Shown here: positions 17,370 through 26,636 of the stretch, one piece after another
Numbering within the stretch: the first letter of the stretch is position 1
How the letters are laid out: each line of letters opens with the position of its first letter
Origin: JANQNX01 sp040217095
GTDB taxonomy: Bacteria; Pseudomonadota; Gammaproteobacteria; Eutrophobiales; Eutrophobiaceae
Length of the DNA stretch: 64,000 nucleotides
Assembly (NCBI GenBank): GCA_965229565.1
Contig: OZ245888.1
Coordinates: 1,736,001-1,800,000, forward strand
Reading direction: 5' to 3'
Program-made: the position numbers and the translations under genes
Notes under the pieces: generated by a model
The model's database searches: none
What the model saw: the letters and a program-made list of their open reading frames with translations, nothing else
Told to the model about the DNA's origin: nothing

Positions 17370-18425
17370 ATGCAGGATATAAATTACATAGGCTGGGATA
17401 TTGGTGGCGCACACCTGAAAGTGGCTGGCGTCAATCCGGCAGGTGAATTGATATACGTTAAGCAGTTTGCCACACCACTTTGGCAGGGAATGGGACAGCT
17501 TGAACAGGCGATGCCCATCGCTATCAATGCACTGCCACAGTCCATACCCAGGCATGCCGTTACCATGACAGCGGAACTGGTTGATATCTTTCCCAGCAGG
17601 ACAGACGGTGTGCGGGCATTAACACAGCTATGCCAGCAGTTCCTGGGAAATGATATTGACCTGTACGCAACCGGTCTCGGATTTATTAACGTCAATCCCC
17701 ACGCAGAAGAAAGCGACGAAATTGCCTCTGCTAACTGGTATGCAAGCAGTGAACTGGTTGCGACTCACATCGATAGCGGGTTGTTTATCGACATTGGCAG
17801 TACCACGACGGATATCGTGCCCTTTGCCAATAAAAAATTGCTTAACCTGGGTAACAACGATCAGTCACGTATGCAGCATGATGAACTGGTTTACACCGGA
17901 GTAATCCGTACTTCGCTGATGGCGCTTGCCCGCCGCGTGCCCTTTGCCGGTCACTGGCAGAACATAGCAGCAGAACATTTTGCAACCACGGCTGATATCT
18001 ATCGCATCCTTGGCTTGCTCGATGAACGTACCGACCTCATGCAAACCGCGGACGGCGCCGGCAAGGACAGGATTGCAAGTATTCGCCGCCTGGCACGCAT
18101 GGTGGGTATCGATGCCGGTGATGACAAGGATGACAAGGATGAAAAAGCATGGGTCGACCTTGCCAGGCATTTTGCCGATTTGCATCTGCAGGAACTGGAG
18201 CAGGCAGTCGCACGCGTCATGTCCCGGTTGCCACAACTCGATCGTATTATCATCGGTGCTGGTGCCGGTCGTTTCGTGTTGCGCCGGCTTGCTGAAAAAC
18301 TGCAGTTTGAGTACATGGAATTCAGTGACCTGTTGCAATGTAATGCCGGTCTTGAAGACGACTGTAATATCTGTGCGCCTGCCGTGGCGCTTGCACAGTT
18401 AAACCGTTTGCGCCTGCTGTCATGA
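17370..18425 (+). CDS. H4MPT-linked C1-transfer pathway protein, MfnF-like (hydantoinase/oxoprolinase fold)
   Basis: The 351-residue protein has an ASKHA-type fold: Y-I-G-W-D-I-G-G-A-H-L-K at residues 6-17, F-I-D-I-G-S-T-T-T-D-I-V at about 138-149, and I-I-I-G-A-G-A-G-R-F-V near 297-307. This is the family annotated as H4MPT-linked C1 transfer pathway protein. The methanogen member MfnF condenses the furan diphosphate with the glutamyl-tyramine part of methanofuran. Its neighbours MfnD-like and MfnE-like support the same role for methylofuran. The stop overlaps pabB by four bases (ATGA). Confidence 0.8.
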   Translation: MQDINYIGWDIGGAHLKVAGVNPAGELIYVKQFATPLWQGMGQLEQAMPIAINALPQSIPRHAVTMTAELVDIFPSRTDGVRALTQLCQQFLGNDIDLYATGLGFINVNPHAEESDEIASANWYASSELVATHIDSGLFIDIGSTTTDIVPFANKKLLNLGNNDQSRMQHDELVYTGVIRTSLMALARRVPFAGHWQNIAAEHFATTADIYRILGLLDERTDLMQTADGAGKDRIASIRRLARMVGIDAGDDKDDKDEKAWVDLARHFADLHLQELEQAVARVMSRLPQLDRIIIGAGAGRFVLRRLAEKLQFEYMEFSDLLQCNAGLEDDCNICAPAVALAQLNRLRLLS

Positions 18426-19804
18426 AACTCACGGAATTAAATTACCAGCGTGATGCAAGCAGCCTTTTTGATCGGGTAGCCGATGAGCCGTGGAGCATGT
18501 TTATCGATAGTGGTTATCCGCGTATCGACATGGGCCGCTATGACATTATCGTGGCACGACCCGTTGTCACTATCGAAACTACCGCTGGTGAAACAACGAT
18601 TACGCAAATGGATAGCGGTCATACACAAGTAACTGGCGACGATCCGTTTACTGTCGTTCAGCAACAGCTGGGTGACCAGCAGTCCAATCTTAGTGGTTTG
18701 CCATTTTGTGGTGGTGCCGTGGGGTATTTTTCCTATGATCTTGGTCGCCGGGTAGAACACATGCCGGAGATGGCCAGCAGGGATATCAATTTACCGGACA
18801 TGGCGATTGGTATCTATGACTGGGCCGTAATCCTGGATCACCATCAACGTCGCTGCTGGCTGGTAAGCTACTGCAAGTTTGATGTGACAAACGAGCAATG
18901 GACTGAGTTGGAGAAACTTTTTAAACAGGAATACGTACCAAAGCAGCGTGACTTCCAGATCACCACTGATATCAGTGCCAACATGAGCAAACATGATTAT
19001 GTGCAGGCCTTTAACCGTATCAAGCACTATATCCGTGAAGGTGATTGTTACCAGGTTAACCTGGCACAACGTTTCGAAGCCGGTTTTAGCGGTGATAGCT
19101 GGCAGGCTTACATGGACCTGCGAGCATTAAATCCTGCACCGTATGCCGCCTACATACGTTTGCCGCATGGTGCCGTGCTCAGTTCATCACCGGAGCGATT
19201 TCTGCGCGTACAGGATCAGCAGGTAGAAACAAAACCGATCAAGGGCACCGTGCATCGCTCTGTGTTTGCCTACGAGGACAAGGCGCTGGCCATGTCTCTG
19301 TTGGAGAGCGAGAAAGACCGCGCCGAGAACCTGATGATTGTCGACCTGTTACGCAACGATATCAGCAAGACCTGTGAACCGGGATCAGTCATCGTACCTA
19401 AACTGTTTGCACTGGAAACCTATGCCTCGGTACATCACCTGGTCAGTACGGTCACCGGCAAGCTGCGTGAAGATCAACATGCCCTGCAATTACTGCGCGG
19501 CTGTTTTCCCGGTGGGTCTATTACCGGTGCACCCAAGCTGCGTTCGATGGAGATCATCGAGGAACTGGAACCACATCGACGCTCTGTCTATTGCGGTTCG
19601 ATTGGATATATCGGCTTTGATGGCAACATGGACAGTAATATTTGTATCCGAACCCTCATCCAGGACGGAAAGCGGCTGTGTTTCTATGCCGGTGGCGGCA
19701 TTGTCTGGGATTCCAATCCTGACAAGGAATACCAGGAGTGTTTCGACAAGATCTCGACCCTGGCAAAACTCTGCACCCGGCAGCGTGAACCCGCAGTCTC
19801 TTGA
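18422..19804 (+). CDS. pabB: Aminodeoxychorismate synthase component I
   Basis: The 460-residue chorismate-binding enzyme has P-I-K-G-T-V-H-R near 268, the metal-site D-L-L-R-N-D-I-S near 308, and G-G-S-I-T-G-A-P-K-L-R-S-M-E-I-I near 364. P-I-K-G-T points to PabB rather than TrpE. It makes aminodeoxychorismate for p-aminobenzoate, the aryl precursor used by RFAP synthase (8863) for H4MPT and by folate synthesis. It is translationally coupled at both ends: ATGA with the MfnF-like gene and TTGA with the kinase-like gene. Confidence 0.92.
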   Translation: MKLTELNYQRDASSLFDRVADEPWSMFIDSGYPRIDMGRYDIIVARPVVTIETTAGETTITQMDSGHTQVTGDDPFTVVQQQLGDQQSNLSGLPFCGGAVGYFSYDLGRRVEHMPEMASRDINLPDMAIGIYDWAVILDHHQRRCWLVSYCKFDVTNEQWTELEKLFKQEYVPKQRDFQITTDISANMSKHDYVQAFNRIKHYIREGDCYQVNLAQRFEAGFSGDSWQAYMDLRALNPAPYAAYIRLPHGAVLSSSPERFLRVQDQQVETKPIKGTVHRSVFAYEDKALAMSLLESEKDRAENLMIVDLLRNDISKTCEPGSVIVPKLFALETYASVHHLVSTVTGKLREDQHALQLLRGCFPGGSITGAPKLRSMEIIEELEPHRRSVYCGSIGYIGFDGNMDSNICIRTLIQDGKRLCFYAGGGIVWDSNPDKEYQECFDKISTLAKLCTRQREPAVS

Positions 19805-20415
19805 ATGTTACCGTTTTAAAACTGGGCGGTAGCCTGTCAACCAGTCCGCTACTGGATGAATGGCTGACCGCGATTGCCGCTTTCGCAAAAAAGCAGGACA
19901 TTATTATCGTACCGGGCGGTGGTCCCTATGCTGACCAGGTTCGCCTGCAGCAGCAACAACAAGGCCTTGATGACCTGACCGCACATCGCCAGGCGTTACT
20001 GGCCATGTGCCAGACGGGTTACTGGCTCATGGAAAAATGCCCGGCGCTGCAACCAATAATAGATAGTGGCAAGGTCTCGCCGCAGCTGGGGCAGGGCTTG
20101 CCGCTGCTATGGTTGCCGCTGGAGTTACTGGATGACACCAGCATCCCCGCCAGCTGGGACTACACTTCTGATAGCATCGCACTGTGGCTGGCCGGCAAGC
20201 TGCATGCGTCCCGGATGCTGCTGGTTAAAATGCGCACACTGGATACCGATGCAAGTCTCACAGACTACATTAATGAAGAAGTAATTGATAAAGGATTTCA
20301 ATTACTTATAGATGATATTAAAAGTAAAATCTATATATTTCCCGTGGAAAACTTCACCGACCTGGCTCATCCACAGGCGTGGCCGCCGGCACTGGTGTGC
20401 AATCGCCGCAACTAG
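19801..20415 (+). CDS. Amino-acid-kinase-family protein, MfnE-like
   Basis: The 204-residue protein has the amino acid kinase fold: V-L-K-L-G-G-S-L near 5-12, I-I-V-P-G-G-G-P-Y-A near 36-45, and S-D-S-I-A-L-W-L-A near 122-130. It is shorter than glutamate 5-kinase and matches the small kinase-like proteins of C1 clusters. The methanogen relative MfnE phosphorylates the aminomethylfuran phosphate to the diphosphate used by MfnF. The start is TTG at 19801, overlapping the pabB TGA; no in-frame ATG is near. Confidence 0.78.
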   Translation: MNVTVLKLGGSLSTSPLLDEWLTAIAAFAKKQDIIIVPGGGPYADQVRLQQQQQGLDDLTAHRQALLAMCQTGYWLMEKCPALQPIIDSGKVSPQLGQGLPLLWLPLELLDDTSIPASWDYTSDSIALWLAGKLHASRMLLVKMRTLDTDASLTDYINEEVIDKGFQLLIDDIKSKIYIFPVENFTDLAHPQAWPPALVCNRRN

Positions 20416-20591
20416 CTGCTTACCTTCTCTCCATACCGTGCTGATCGTCCGCTGGCACGACCGCTGCATATACCAGGAAACTTGAAAAATTCAGTTAAAG
20501 GTTTCGTGTTAATTACCGCTAAGCAATCAAGCGAAGGAATTTTTTAACATCATTATTATTAAACAGTAGGACTACAGACTGGAGTAGCAGA

Positions 20592-21773
20592 ATGGAAAAG
20601 CTCATTACCCGTTTCAGTATACGGAAACAGTTTTATTTGATGACCGGCGTCATGTCGGTGTTATTCATGGTGTCACAGGAAATACTGGCCCTGACGTCTA
20701 CGCCTCACACCATCATAGTTATATCCAACCTGGTAATTGTTGCTGCCATGTTTGGACTGGCTCATTATATTGGCAAGCTTAATGGCGATCGGGCTCATGA
20801 CTGTGTGATAGCGTTGCAGGAAATGTCCAAGGGCAACCTCAATTACAAGCTGCGCATCGATGGCAAGGATGAATTTGCCTGGATGTGCTGGGAATATTCC
20901 CAGTGCCGCAAGAATTTCTCCAAGCTGGTACAGGAAATCCTGGGCAGTTCCGGTCAACTGGCCGCAGCAGCCGAAGAACTATCAGCCATTACCGAACAGA
21001 GTACCAATGGTGTCATGCGCCAGCAGGGTGAAACCGAACAGGTAGCCACGGCCATGAACGAGATGTCGGCTACTGTATCGGAAGTCGCACGTAACGCGGC
21101 CAATGCCGCATCGGCAGCACAAGACGCCGATGCCCAGGCCAAGAATGGCAGCCAGGTAGTTGCTACCACGGTGGATACTATTCATAACCTGGCCAGGGAA
21201 GTTGAACGAACTGCCGGTGTGATCGAAAACCTGAAGGAAGACAGCATCAGCATTGGAACGGTACTGGATGTCATTCGCGATATCGCTGAACAAACTAACC
21301 TGCTGGCATTAAACGCCGCTATCGAGGCCGCACGTGCCGGTGAACAGGGACGAGGTTTTGCGGTTGTTGCAGATGAAGTCAGAACACTTGCCAGTCGTAC
21401 ACAACAGTCCACGCGTGAGATCAACGACATGATTGAACGCTTGCAGACCGGTGCCAACGAAGCTGTTAGCGTGATGCAGGCCGGCAGGGAAAAGGCCGAG
21501 GAAAGTGTAGATCAGGCAGGCAAGGCCGGTGAAGCGCTGCAGATGATTACCCAGGTGGTTGATAACATCAAGACCATGAACATGCAGATCGCCAGTGCCG
21601 CAGAAGAGCAAAGCGCGACGGCAGAAGAGATCAACCGCAACATCGTGAATATCAGCGAAGTGGCCCAGGAAACCTCCAGCGGCTCACGTCAAACCGCTAC
21701 GGCAAGTGATGAACTGGCACGACTGGCTGCAGACCTGCAGTCACAGGTCAGCAAGTTTACGGTTGCAGATTGA
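20592..21773 (+). CDS. Methyl-accepting chemotaxis protein lacking a periplasmic sensor domain
   Basis: The 393-residue receptor has two adjacent membrane segments (about 15-33 and 40-60) with only a few residues between them, a HAMP-like stretch (about 62-115), and a long helical signalling domain with the tip E-Q-T-N-L-L-A-L-N-A-A-I-E-A-A-R-A-G-E near 235-253. With no ligand-binding domain outside the membrane, it probably senses membrane or cytoplasmic state such as redox or energy. No che genes are near. It is not obviously part of the C1 operon, being 176 bp after it. Confidence 0.9.
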   Translation: MEKLITRFSIRKQFYLMTGVMSVLFMVSQEILALTSTPHTIIVISNLVIVAAMFGLAHYIGKLNGDRAHDCVIALQEMSKGNLNYKLRIDGKDEFAWMCWEYSQCRKNFSKLVQEILGSSGQLAAAAEELSAITEQSTNGVMRQQGETEQVATAMNEMSATVSEVARNAANAASAAQDADAQAKNGSQVVATTVDTIHNLAREVERTAGVIENLKEDSISIGTVLDVIRDIAEQTNLLALNAAIEAARAGEQGRGFAVVADEVRTLASRTQQSTREINDMIERLQTGANEAVSVMQAGREKAEESVDQAGKAGEALQMITQVVDNIKTMNMQIASAAEEQSATAEEINRNIVNISEVAQETSSGSRQTATASDELARLAADLQSQVSKFTVAD

Positions 21774-21839
21774 GATGGTGACTAGTGACCAGTGAATGGT
21801 GACTAGTGAATAGTGATGAGTGAGGGGCTTTCGCCCCTC
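21774..21839 (+). terminator. Short GTGA-rich repeats and a hairpin after the chemoreceptor gene
   Basis: A run of imperfect TGACTAGTGA-like units (21778-21820) leads into GAGGGG/CCCCTC (21822-21839). There is no T-run, so this is at best a weak terminator. Confidence 0.4.
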
Positions 21840-21876
21840 GACTCTGTTAGAGAACTACCCGCGTCGATATTCTTTT

Positions 21877-21929
21877 AATATAGCTTTTATGGGCTATATT
21901 TGTTCTTACAGAGCCTAATGAATAGGCTC
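21877..21929. other. Two perfect hairpins before the tandem repeat
   Basis: AATATAGC/GCTATATT (21877-21900, 8-nt loop) and GAGCCTA/TAGGCTC (21911-21929, 5-nt loop) lie between convergent genes, just before the 107-bp tandem repeat. They can fold on either strand and may act in transcript ends. Confidence 0.5.
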
Positions 21930-21943
21930 GCTCTGCTTACTAA

Positions 21944-22308
21944 ATAAGAAGGCCTTGGATTTCAGCGCGGAAGAGGCTGGAGATACCAGCAAGCCTGGCA
22001 ATGATATTAAACTAACTGGGGACCAACCTCTATGAGAGGCCGGTCCCGGAATAAGAAGGCCTTGGATTTCAGCGCGGAAGAGGCTGGAGATACCAGGCAA
22101 GCCTGGTAATGATATTAAACTAACTGGGGACCAACCTCTATGAGAGGTCAGTTCCGAAATAAGAAGGCCTTGGATTTCAGCGCGGAAGAGGCTGGAGATA
22201 CCAGGCAAGCCTGGCAATGATATTAAACTAACTGGGGACCAACCTCTACGAGAGGCCGGTCCCGGAATAAGAAGGCCTGGTATCCGGAAGAGGCTGGAGA
22301 TACCAGGC
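21944..22308. repeat. Tandem repeat, 107-108 bp unit, three full copies and one partial
   Basis: Units begin with ATAAGAAGGCC at 21944, 22051, 22159 and 22267, so the periods are 107, 108 and 108 bp. The last copy is internally shortened. Most full units contain two small inverted repeats, CCAGGC/GCCTGG and GGGACC...GGTCCC around an ACCTCT/AGAGG stem. Copies differ at only a few bases. The array lies between the convergent chemoreceptor and nrdB genes. Reading frames through it are repetitive and are not treated as genes. Confidence 0.95.
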
Positions 22309-22455
22309 AATAACCGAGCATCCATCTCGGTTTCCGCTTACGCGGTCACGGTAAACTGGTTTAAAGTTGTAACTAGCATCAATGTTGACGGGCAGTTCAA
22401 TCTGGTTTGATTGAACCAGTGTCCCGTCTTCTGCATTGATGCTTTTTCTTTTCAT
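22246..22455 (-). CDS. Small ORF directly downstream of nrdB, running into the tandem repeat
   Basis: The 69-codon ORF starts 21 bp after the nrdB stop on the same strand. The first ~38 residues (M-K-R-K-S-I-N-A-E-D-G-T-L-V...) look like ordinary protein; the rest is read from the partial repeat unit. It may be a small nrd-linked protein whose tail was replaced when the repeat expanded, or a chance ORF. No family is recognised and the ribosome site is weak. Confidence 0.35.
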   Translation of the reverse strand: MKRKSINAEDGTLVQSNQIELPVNIDASYNFKPVYRDRVSGNRDGCSVIAWYLQPLPDTRPSYSGTGLS

Positions 22456-22476
22456 ACGAGTGCTTTCTTTAGCTGA

Positions 22477-23646
22477 TTAATCCCAACTCAATGCGCCACC
22501 GGTTTGATACTCGGTGACACGCGTCTCGAAAAAGTTTTTCTCTTTACGCATGTTGGCCTGTTCGTCGAGCCAGGGCAGGGTAGACTCGGCGCCCGGGAAA
22601 GGCTCCTCGTTTAACCCCAGCTGGATAGCTCGTCGGTTGGCGATGTACTGGAACTGGCCAAGGTGCGTTTCCGCGGAGTAACCGAGGATCGCGTCGCGCA
22701 GGATATAACTGGTATAGGATTTTTCTGCCTCATAGGCTTCATCCCACATGTTGCGTATGTCTTTCGGATCCAGTTTTACTTTTTCTTCCTGGATGATCTG
22801 CTTGACCACGCGGATACCAAATGCGGCATGCATCACTTCATCACGCATGATGTATTGCAACTGTTCGGCCGTGCCCTTCATCAGGCCACGACGCTGCAAG
22901 GCGAAGATAGGACTGAAGCCGTTATAGAACCAGCAACCCTCGAAGATGGCTGCAAAGAACATGTAAGACATCACGAAGTTATTCAACTCGTCGCGATCCT
23001 TGAGATCGATATCAGAACGCAATACTGAACTCAAACGTCGGTTCGCCATGGAGATCTTCTGGTGTATCTCCGGTACCACGCGGTAACGGTTATAGATTTC
23101 ACTCTGGTCCAGGCCAATGGTTTCAATACAGTGCTGGTAGGTCCAGGTATGCAATGATTCTTCATATACCTGGCGTGCCTGGTATATCTGTAATTCCGGT
23201 GCCGACATTTTTTCCATCACGGCAAGGCCGATGTTACGCATGGCCAGGATGTCAGACGTGGTCAGGTAAGACAGCACGTTTTCATACACGTGACGTTCTT
23301 CCGGCGTCAGCTTGTGACGGTAATCCGTTACATCCTGCGCCATGTTAATGTCCAGTGGGGTCCAGTGATTCTTGTTGGCATTCAGGAAAAAATTCCATGC
23401 CCACGGATACTTGAACGGTGCCAGCTGGTTGATATCAGTCTGGCCGTTGATAACACGTTTATCATCCGGGTTAACCGGTGCAACATTATGTGATTTGACA
23501 GGTTTCTTGATCTCCGTGATCTCTTCATCTTCCAGCGCGGCCTGGTTCAGCGCCTGTTCAACGATCACAGGTTCGACCATTTCTGTTTCCGGTGCCGCCC
23601 TTGTTGTTGAAGTAGACTTGGCTAACGGATCATTCCAATCAAACAT
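22477..23646 (-). CDS. nrdB: Ribonucleotide reductase class Ia, beta subunit
   Basis: The 389-residue protein is a class Ia small subunit, with the diiron/tyrosyl radical helix region (E-E-S-L-H-T-W-T-Y-Q-H-C-I-E, later F-Y-N-G-F and R-D-E-V-M-H-A-A-F-G) and the C-terminal tail T-G-G-A-L-S-W-D that docks on NrdA. The frame is open to 23688, which would overlap nrdA. I place the start at 23646 (M-F-D-W-N-D-P-L) because GAGGGG lies six bases before it and the family starts there, leaving a 23-bp gap after nrdA. Confidence 0.93.
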   Translation of the reverse strand: MFDWNDPLAKSTSTTRAAPETEMVEPVIVEQALNQAALEDEEITEIKKPVKSHNVAPVNPDDKRVINGQTDINQLAPFKYPWAWNFFLNANKNHWTPLDINMAQDVTDYRHKLTPEERHVYENVLSYLTTSDILAMRNIGLAVMEKMSAPELQIYQARQVYEESLHTWTYQHCIETIGLDQSEIYNRYRVVPEIHQKISMANRRLSSVLRSDIDLKDRDELNNFVMSYMFFAAIFEGCWFYNGFSPIFALQRRGLMKGTAEQLQYIMRDEVMHAAFGIRVVKQIIQEEKVKLDPKDIRNMWDEAYEAEKSYTSYILRDAILGYSAETHLGQFQYIANRRAIQLGLNEEPFPGAESTLPWLDEQANMRKEKNFFETRVTEYQTGGALSWD

Positions 23647-23669
23647 CTCTATCCCCTCGTTTATTGCTG

Positions 23670-26555
23670 TTACTGACATGCTTCGCAATCAGGATCCAGT
23701 ATTGAACACACCTTCGGTTCTTCCGGTGCTTCCTGTTCCTGTGCGGCCGTATTGTTATTGGTAGCGCTCTTTTCCATGTGCGTGGCGCCAAGTGAACGCA
23801 GGTAATACGTCGTCTTTAAACCTCGTACCCAGGCAAGCTTGTACAGGTTGTCGAGCTTCTTGCCACTGGGCTCTGACATGTACAGGTTCAGTGACTGGCC
23901 CTGGTCGATCCATTTCTGTCTGCGCGAGGCGGCTTCCACCAGCCAGCGCGGATCAACTTCAAATGCAGATGCATACAGTGCCTTCAGGTCGTCCGGTATA
24001 CGGTCTATCGACTGCACGCTACCGTCAAAGTACTTGAGGTCATTCACCATCACGTCATCCCAGATACCGCGTGACTTGAGGTCATGCGCGAGGTAGGGGT
24101 TGACCACGGTAAACTCACCGGACAGGTTCGATTTAACGAACAGGTTCTGGTAGGTCGGCTCAATAGACTGGCTGACACCACAGATGTTCGAGATAGTCGC
24201 TGTCGGTGCAATCGCCATGCAGTTGGAGTTACGCATACCGACTGTCTTGACGCGATCGCGCAGGCTGTCCCAGTCCAGCGTGGAACTGGTATCGACCTGC
24301 AGGAAGTCACCACGGTTTTCGGCCAGGCGCTGGATAGAGTCAATCGGCAGTATGCCCTGGCTCCAGAGTGAACCCGGGTAGGTGGAATAGGTACCGCGTT
24401 CCTCGGCTAGGTCGGTGGATGCCTTGATGGCGTAGTAGCTGACCATCTCCATGCTGTTGTCGGCAAACTCCACGGCTTCCTCGGAAGAGTAAGGCAGGCG
24501 CAGTTTGTACAGCGCATCCTGGAAGCCCATGATGCCCAGGCCAACAGGTCGGTGGCGCAGGTTGGAACGACGCGCCTTGGTAACACTGTAGTAGTTATAG
24601 TCGATGACGTTATCGAGCATGCGCATGGCCGTGTTGATGGTCTTTTGCAGCTTTTCTGCATTCAGGCCATTCTCATCAACATGCTGGGGCAGGTTAACCG
24701 AGCCCAGGTTGCAGACGGCGATTTCGTCATCAGAGGTATTCAGTGTGATCTCGGTGCACAGGTTGGAAGAGTGCACGACACCCACATGCGGCTGCGGTGA
24801 ACGCAGGTTGCACGGATCCTTGAAGGTAATCCATGGGTGCCCGGTTTCAAACAGCATGGAAAGCATCTTGCGCCACAGTGACATGGCCGGGATGGTTTTA
24901 AAATTCTTGATCTCACCGTTGGCCGCCATCTGCTCGTACTCGGTATAACGTTTCTCAAACTCGGCGCCATAGAGATCGTGCAGGTCCGGTACGGCGTTGG
25001 GTGAGAACAGGGTCCAGTCGGCTTCCTCGGCCACGCGTTTCATAAACAGGTCGGGGATCCAGTTGGCGGTATTCATGTCGTGCGTACGGCGACGATCGTC
25101 ACCGGTGTTCTTGCGCAGCTCCAGGAATTCCTCGATATCCATGTGCCAGGTTTCGAGATAGGCACACATGGCACCTTTACGTTTACCACCCTGGTTCACG
25201 GCAACCGCGGTATCGTTGGCGACTTTCAGGAACGGCACCACGCCCTGGGACTTGCCATTGGTGCCCTTGATGTGGGCGCCCAGTGCACGCACGCGGCTCC
25301 AGTCGTTACCAAGACCGCCGGCAAACTTGGAGAGCAGGGCATCGTCCTTGATGGAACTGAAAATGCCATCGAGATCGTCCGGGACCGTGGTCAGGTAACA
25401 GCTGGACAGCTGTGGTCGACAGGTACCGGAGTTAAACAGGGTCGGGGTTGAACTCATGAAGTCAAACGACGACAGCAGGTCATAGAATTCAATGGCACGG
25501 CCCTCGCGGTCGAGTTCATTGATGGCCAGTCCCATTGCCACACGCATGTAAAAGGCCTGTGGCAGTTCGAAACGGATTTCATCCTCGGAGTGGATAAAGT
25601 AGCGGTCGTACAGGGTTTGCAGACCGAGATAGGTAAACTGCTGGTCGCGCTCCGGCTTTAATGCCTCGCCCAGTCGTTCCAGGTCATACTTCGCCAGTTC
25701 GTGGTCCAGCAGGCCAAGTTCGGCACCGCGGAAGATGAATTTCTTGAAATAATCCGGGTAGGCCGCCGCCATCTCGCGCTGGGTAGCCTGCACCGGGCTT
25801 TCCTCGATAAAGGACAGGGCCTCGCCACGCATCTTGTCGAGTAACAGGCAGGCGGCGACATAGGAATAATTGGGTTCTTTCTCGATGAGGGTACGGGCAC
25901 TCATCACCAGGGTGTTGTTCACATCTTTTTCGTTCACCCCGTCGAACAGGTTTTTCAGTGCGTCTTCGAGGATGACCTGTCGGTCAACGGCTTCAACGCC
26001 TTCACAGGCCTCGTCAACAACGGCCTGCATACGGTTTACATCCAGCGGGCCCTTGCTGCCATCGGCACGGGTGACGCTGACCGGGACCTGTTTCAGTTCC
26101 TGTTCCGGTACACCCTTGTTCTCGGCCTTGCGTTCGCGGGCACGTTCTTCGCGGTAAATGACGTAGGCACGGGCGACTTTCTGTTCGCCGGCGCGCATCA
26201 GGGACAGTTCAACCTGGTCCTGGATATCTTCAATATGGACGGTGCCACCATCGGGCAGGCGACGCGTCAGGGCGCCCAGTACCTGCTGTGACAGCTCTTC
26301 AACCTGCTTATGGATGCGTGTTGACGCAGCGGCGGTGCCGCCTTCAACGTTAATGAAAGCCTTGGTCATGGCCACGGCGATCTTGCCCAGGTCAAACGAC
26401 GTGACCTTGCCATTTCGTCGAATAACACGATACTGCCCCAATGACTGGGACATGTTGGCGCCAATCATGCTGGCTTTTGCGAGTTGTTCCTTGCCGTGAC
26501 CGGTTTGTGTCGCTGACGAAACGGTGTCCGTGGTAGAAGTGCTTTCCGCTTCCAT
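23670..26555 (-). CDS. nrdA: Ribonucleotide reductase class Ia, alpha subunit with two N-terminal ATP-cones
   Basis: The 961-residue catalytic subunit has a first ATP-cone (about 44-140) and a second cone-like segment (about 157-255), then the reductase core with F-N-S-G-T-C-R-P-Q-L-S-S-C-Y-L, N-L-C-T-E-I and A-I-A-P-T-A-T-I-S-N-I-C-G, and the redox-active tail ending C-x4-D-C-E-A-C-Q. It reduces ribonucleoside diphosphates. Two cones suggest layered dATP control as in Pseudomonas-type NrdA. Transcription starts at the NrdR-box promoter upstream. Confidence 0.95.
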   Translation of the reverse strand: MEAESTSTTDTVSSATQTGHGKEQLAKASMIGANMSQSLGQYRVIRRNGKVTSFDLGKIAVAMTKAFINVEGGTAAASTRIHKQVEELSQQVLGALTRRLPDGGTVHIEDIQDQVELSLMRAGEQKVARAYVIYREERARERKAENKGVPEQELKQVPVSVTRADGSKGPLDVNRMQAVVDEACEGVEAVDRQVILEDALKNLFDGVNEKDVNNTLVMSARTLIEKEPNYSYVAACLLLDKMRGEALSFIEESPVQATQREMAAAYPDYFKKFIFRGAELGLLDHELAKYDLERLGEALKPERDQQFTYLGLQTLYDRYFIHSEDEIRFELPQAFYMRVAMGLAINELDREGRAIEFYDLLSSFDFMSSTPTLFNSGTCRPQLSSCYLTTVPDDLDGIFSSIKDDALLSKFAGGLGNDWSRVRALGAHIKGTNGKSQGVVPFLKVANDTAVAVNQGGKRKGAMCAYLETWHMDIEEFLELRKNTGDDRRRTHDMNTANWIPDLFMKRVAEEADWTLFSPNAVPDLHDLYGAEFEKRYTEYEQMAANGEIKNFKTIPAMSLWRKMLSMLFETGHPWITFKDPCNLRSPQPHVGVVHSSNLCTEITLNTSDDEIAVCNLGSVNLPQHVDENGLNAEKLQKTINTAMRMLDNVIDYNYYSVTKARRSNLRHRPVGLGIMGFQDALYKLRLPYSSEEAVEFADNSMEMVSYYAIKASTDLAEERGTYSTYPGSLWSQGILPIDSIQRLAENRGDFLQVDTSSTLDWDSLRDRVKTVGMRNSNCMAIAPTATISNICGVSQSIEPTYQNLFVKSNLSGEFTVVNPYLAHDLKSRGIWDDVMVNDLKYFDGSVQSIDRIPDDLKALYASAFEVDPRWLVEAASRRQKWIDQGQSLNLYMSEPSGKKLDNLYKLAWVRGLKTTYYLRSLGATHMEKSATNNNTAAQEQEAPEEPKVCSILDPDCEACQ

Positions 26556-26636
26556 TTACCCCTCCAGTTTGTACAAATCATGTTTCGATGCCGCTACAAA
26601 AGCTCGAAACTTGTTGATGTTTTTTATGTAACTGAA

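Noticed and set aside
20416..20591. Possible terminator between the MfnE-like gene and the chemoreceptor gene
   Set aside because: CGTGC/GCACG is short with a long loop and lacks a T-run.
21915..22325. 136-codon ORF with repeats and possible CRISPR array
   Set aside because: The units are 107-108 bp contiguous tandem copies without spacers, so this is not a CRISPR; the ORF is only the repeat read in one frame.
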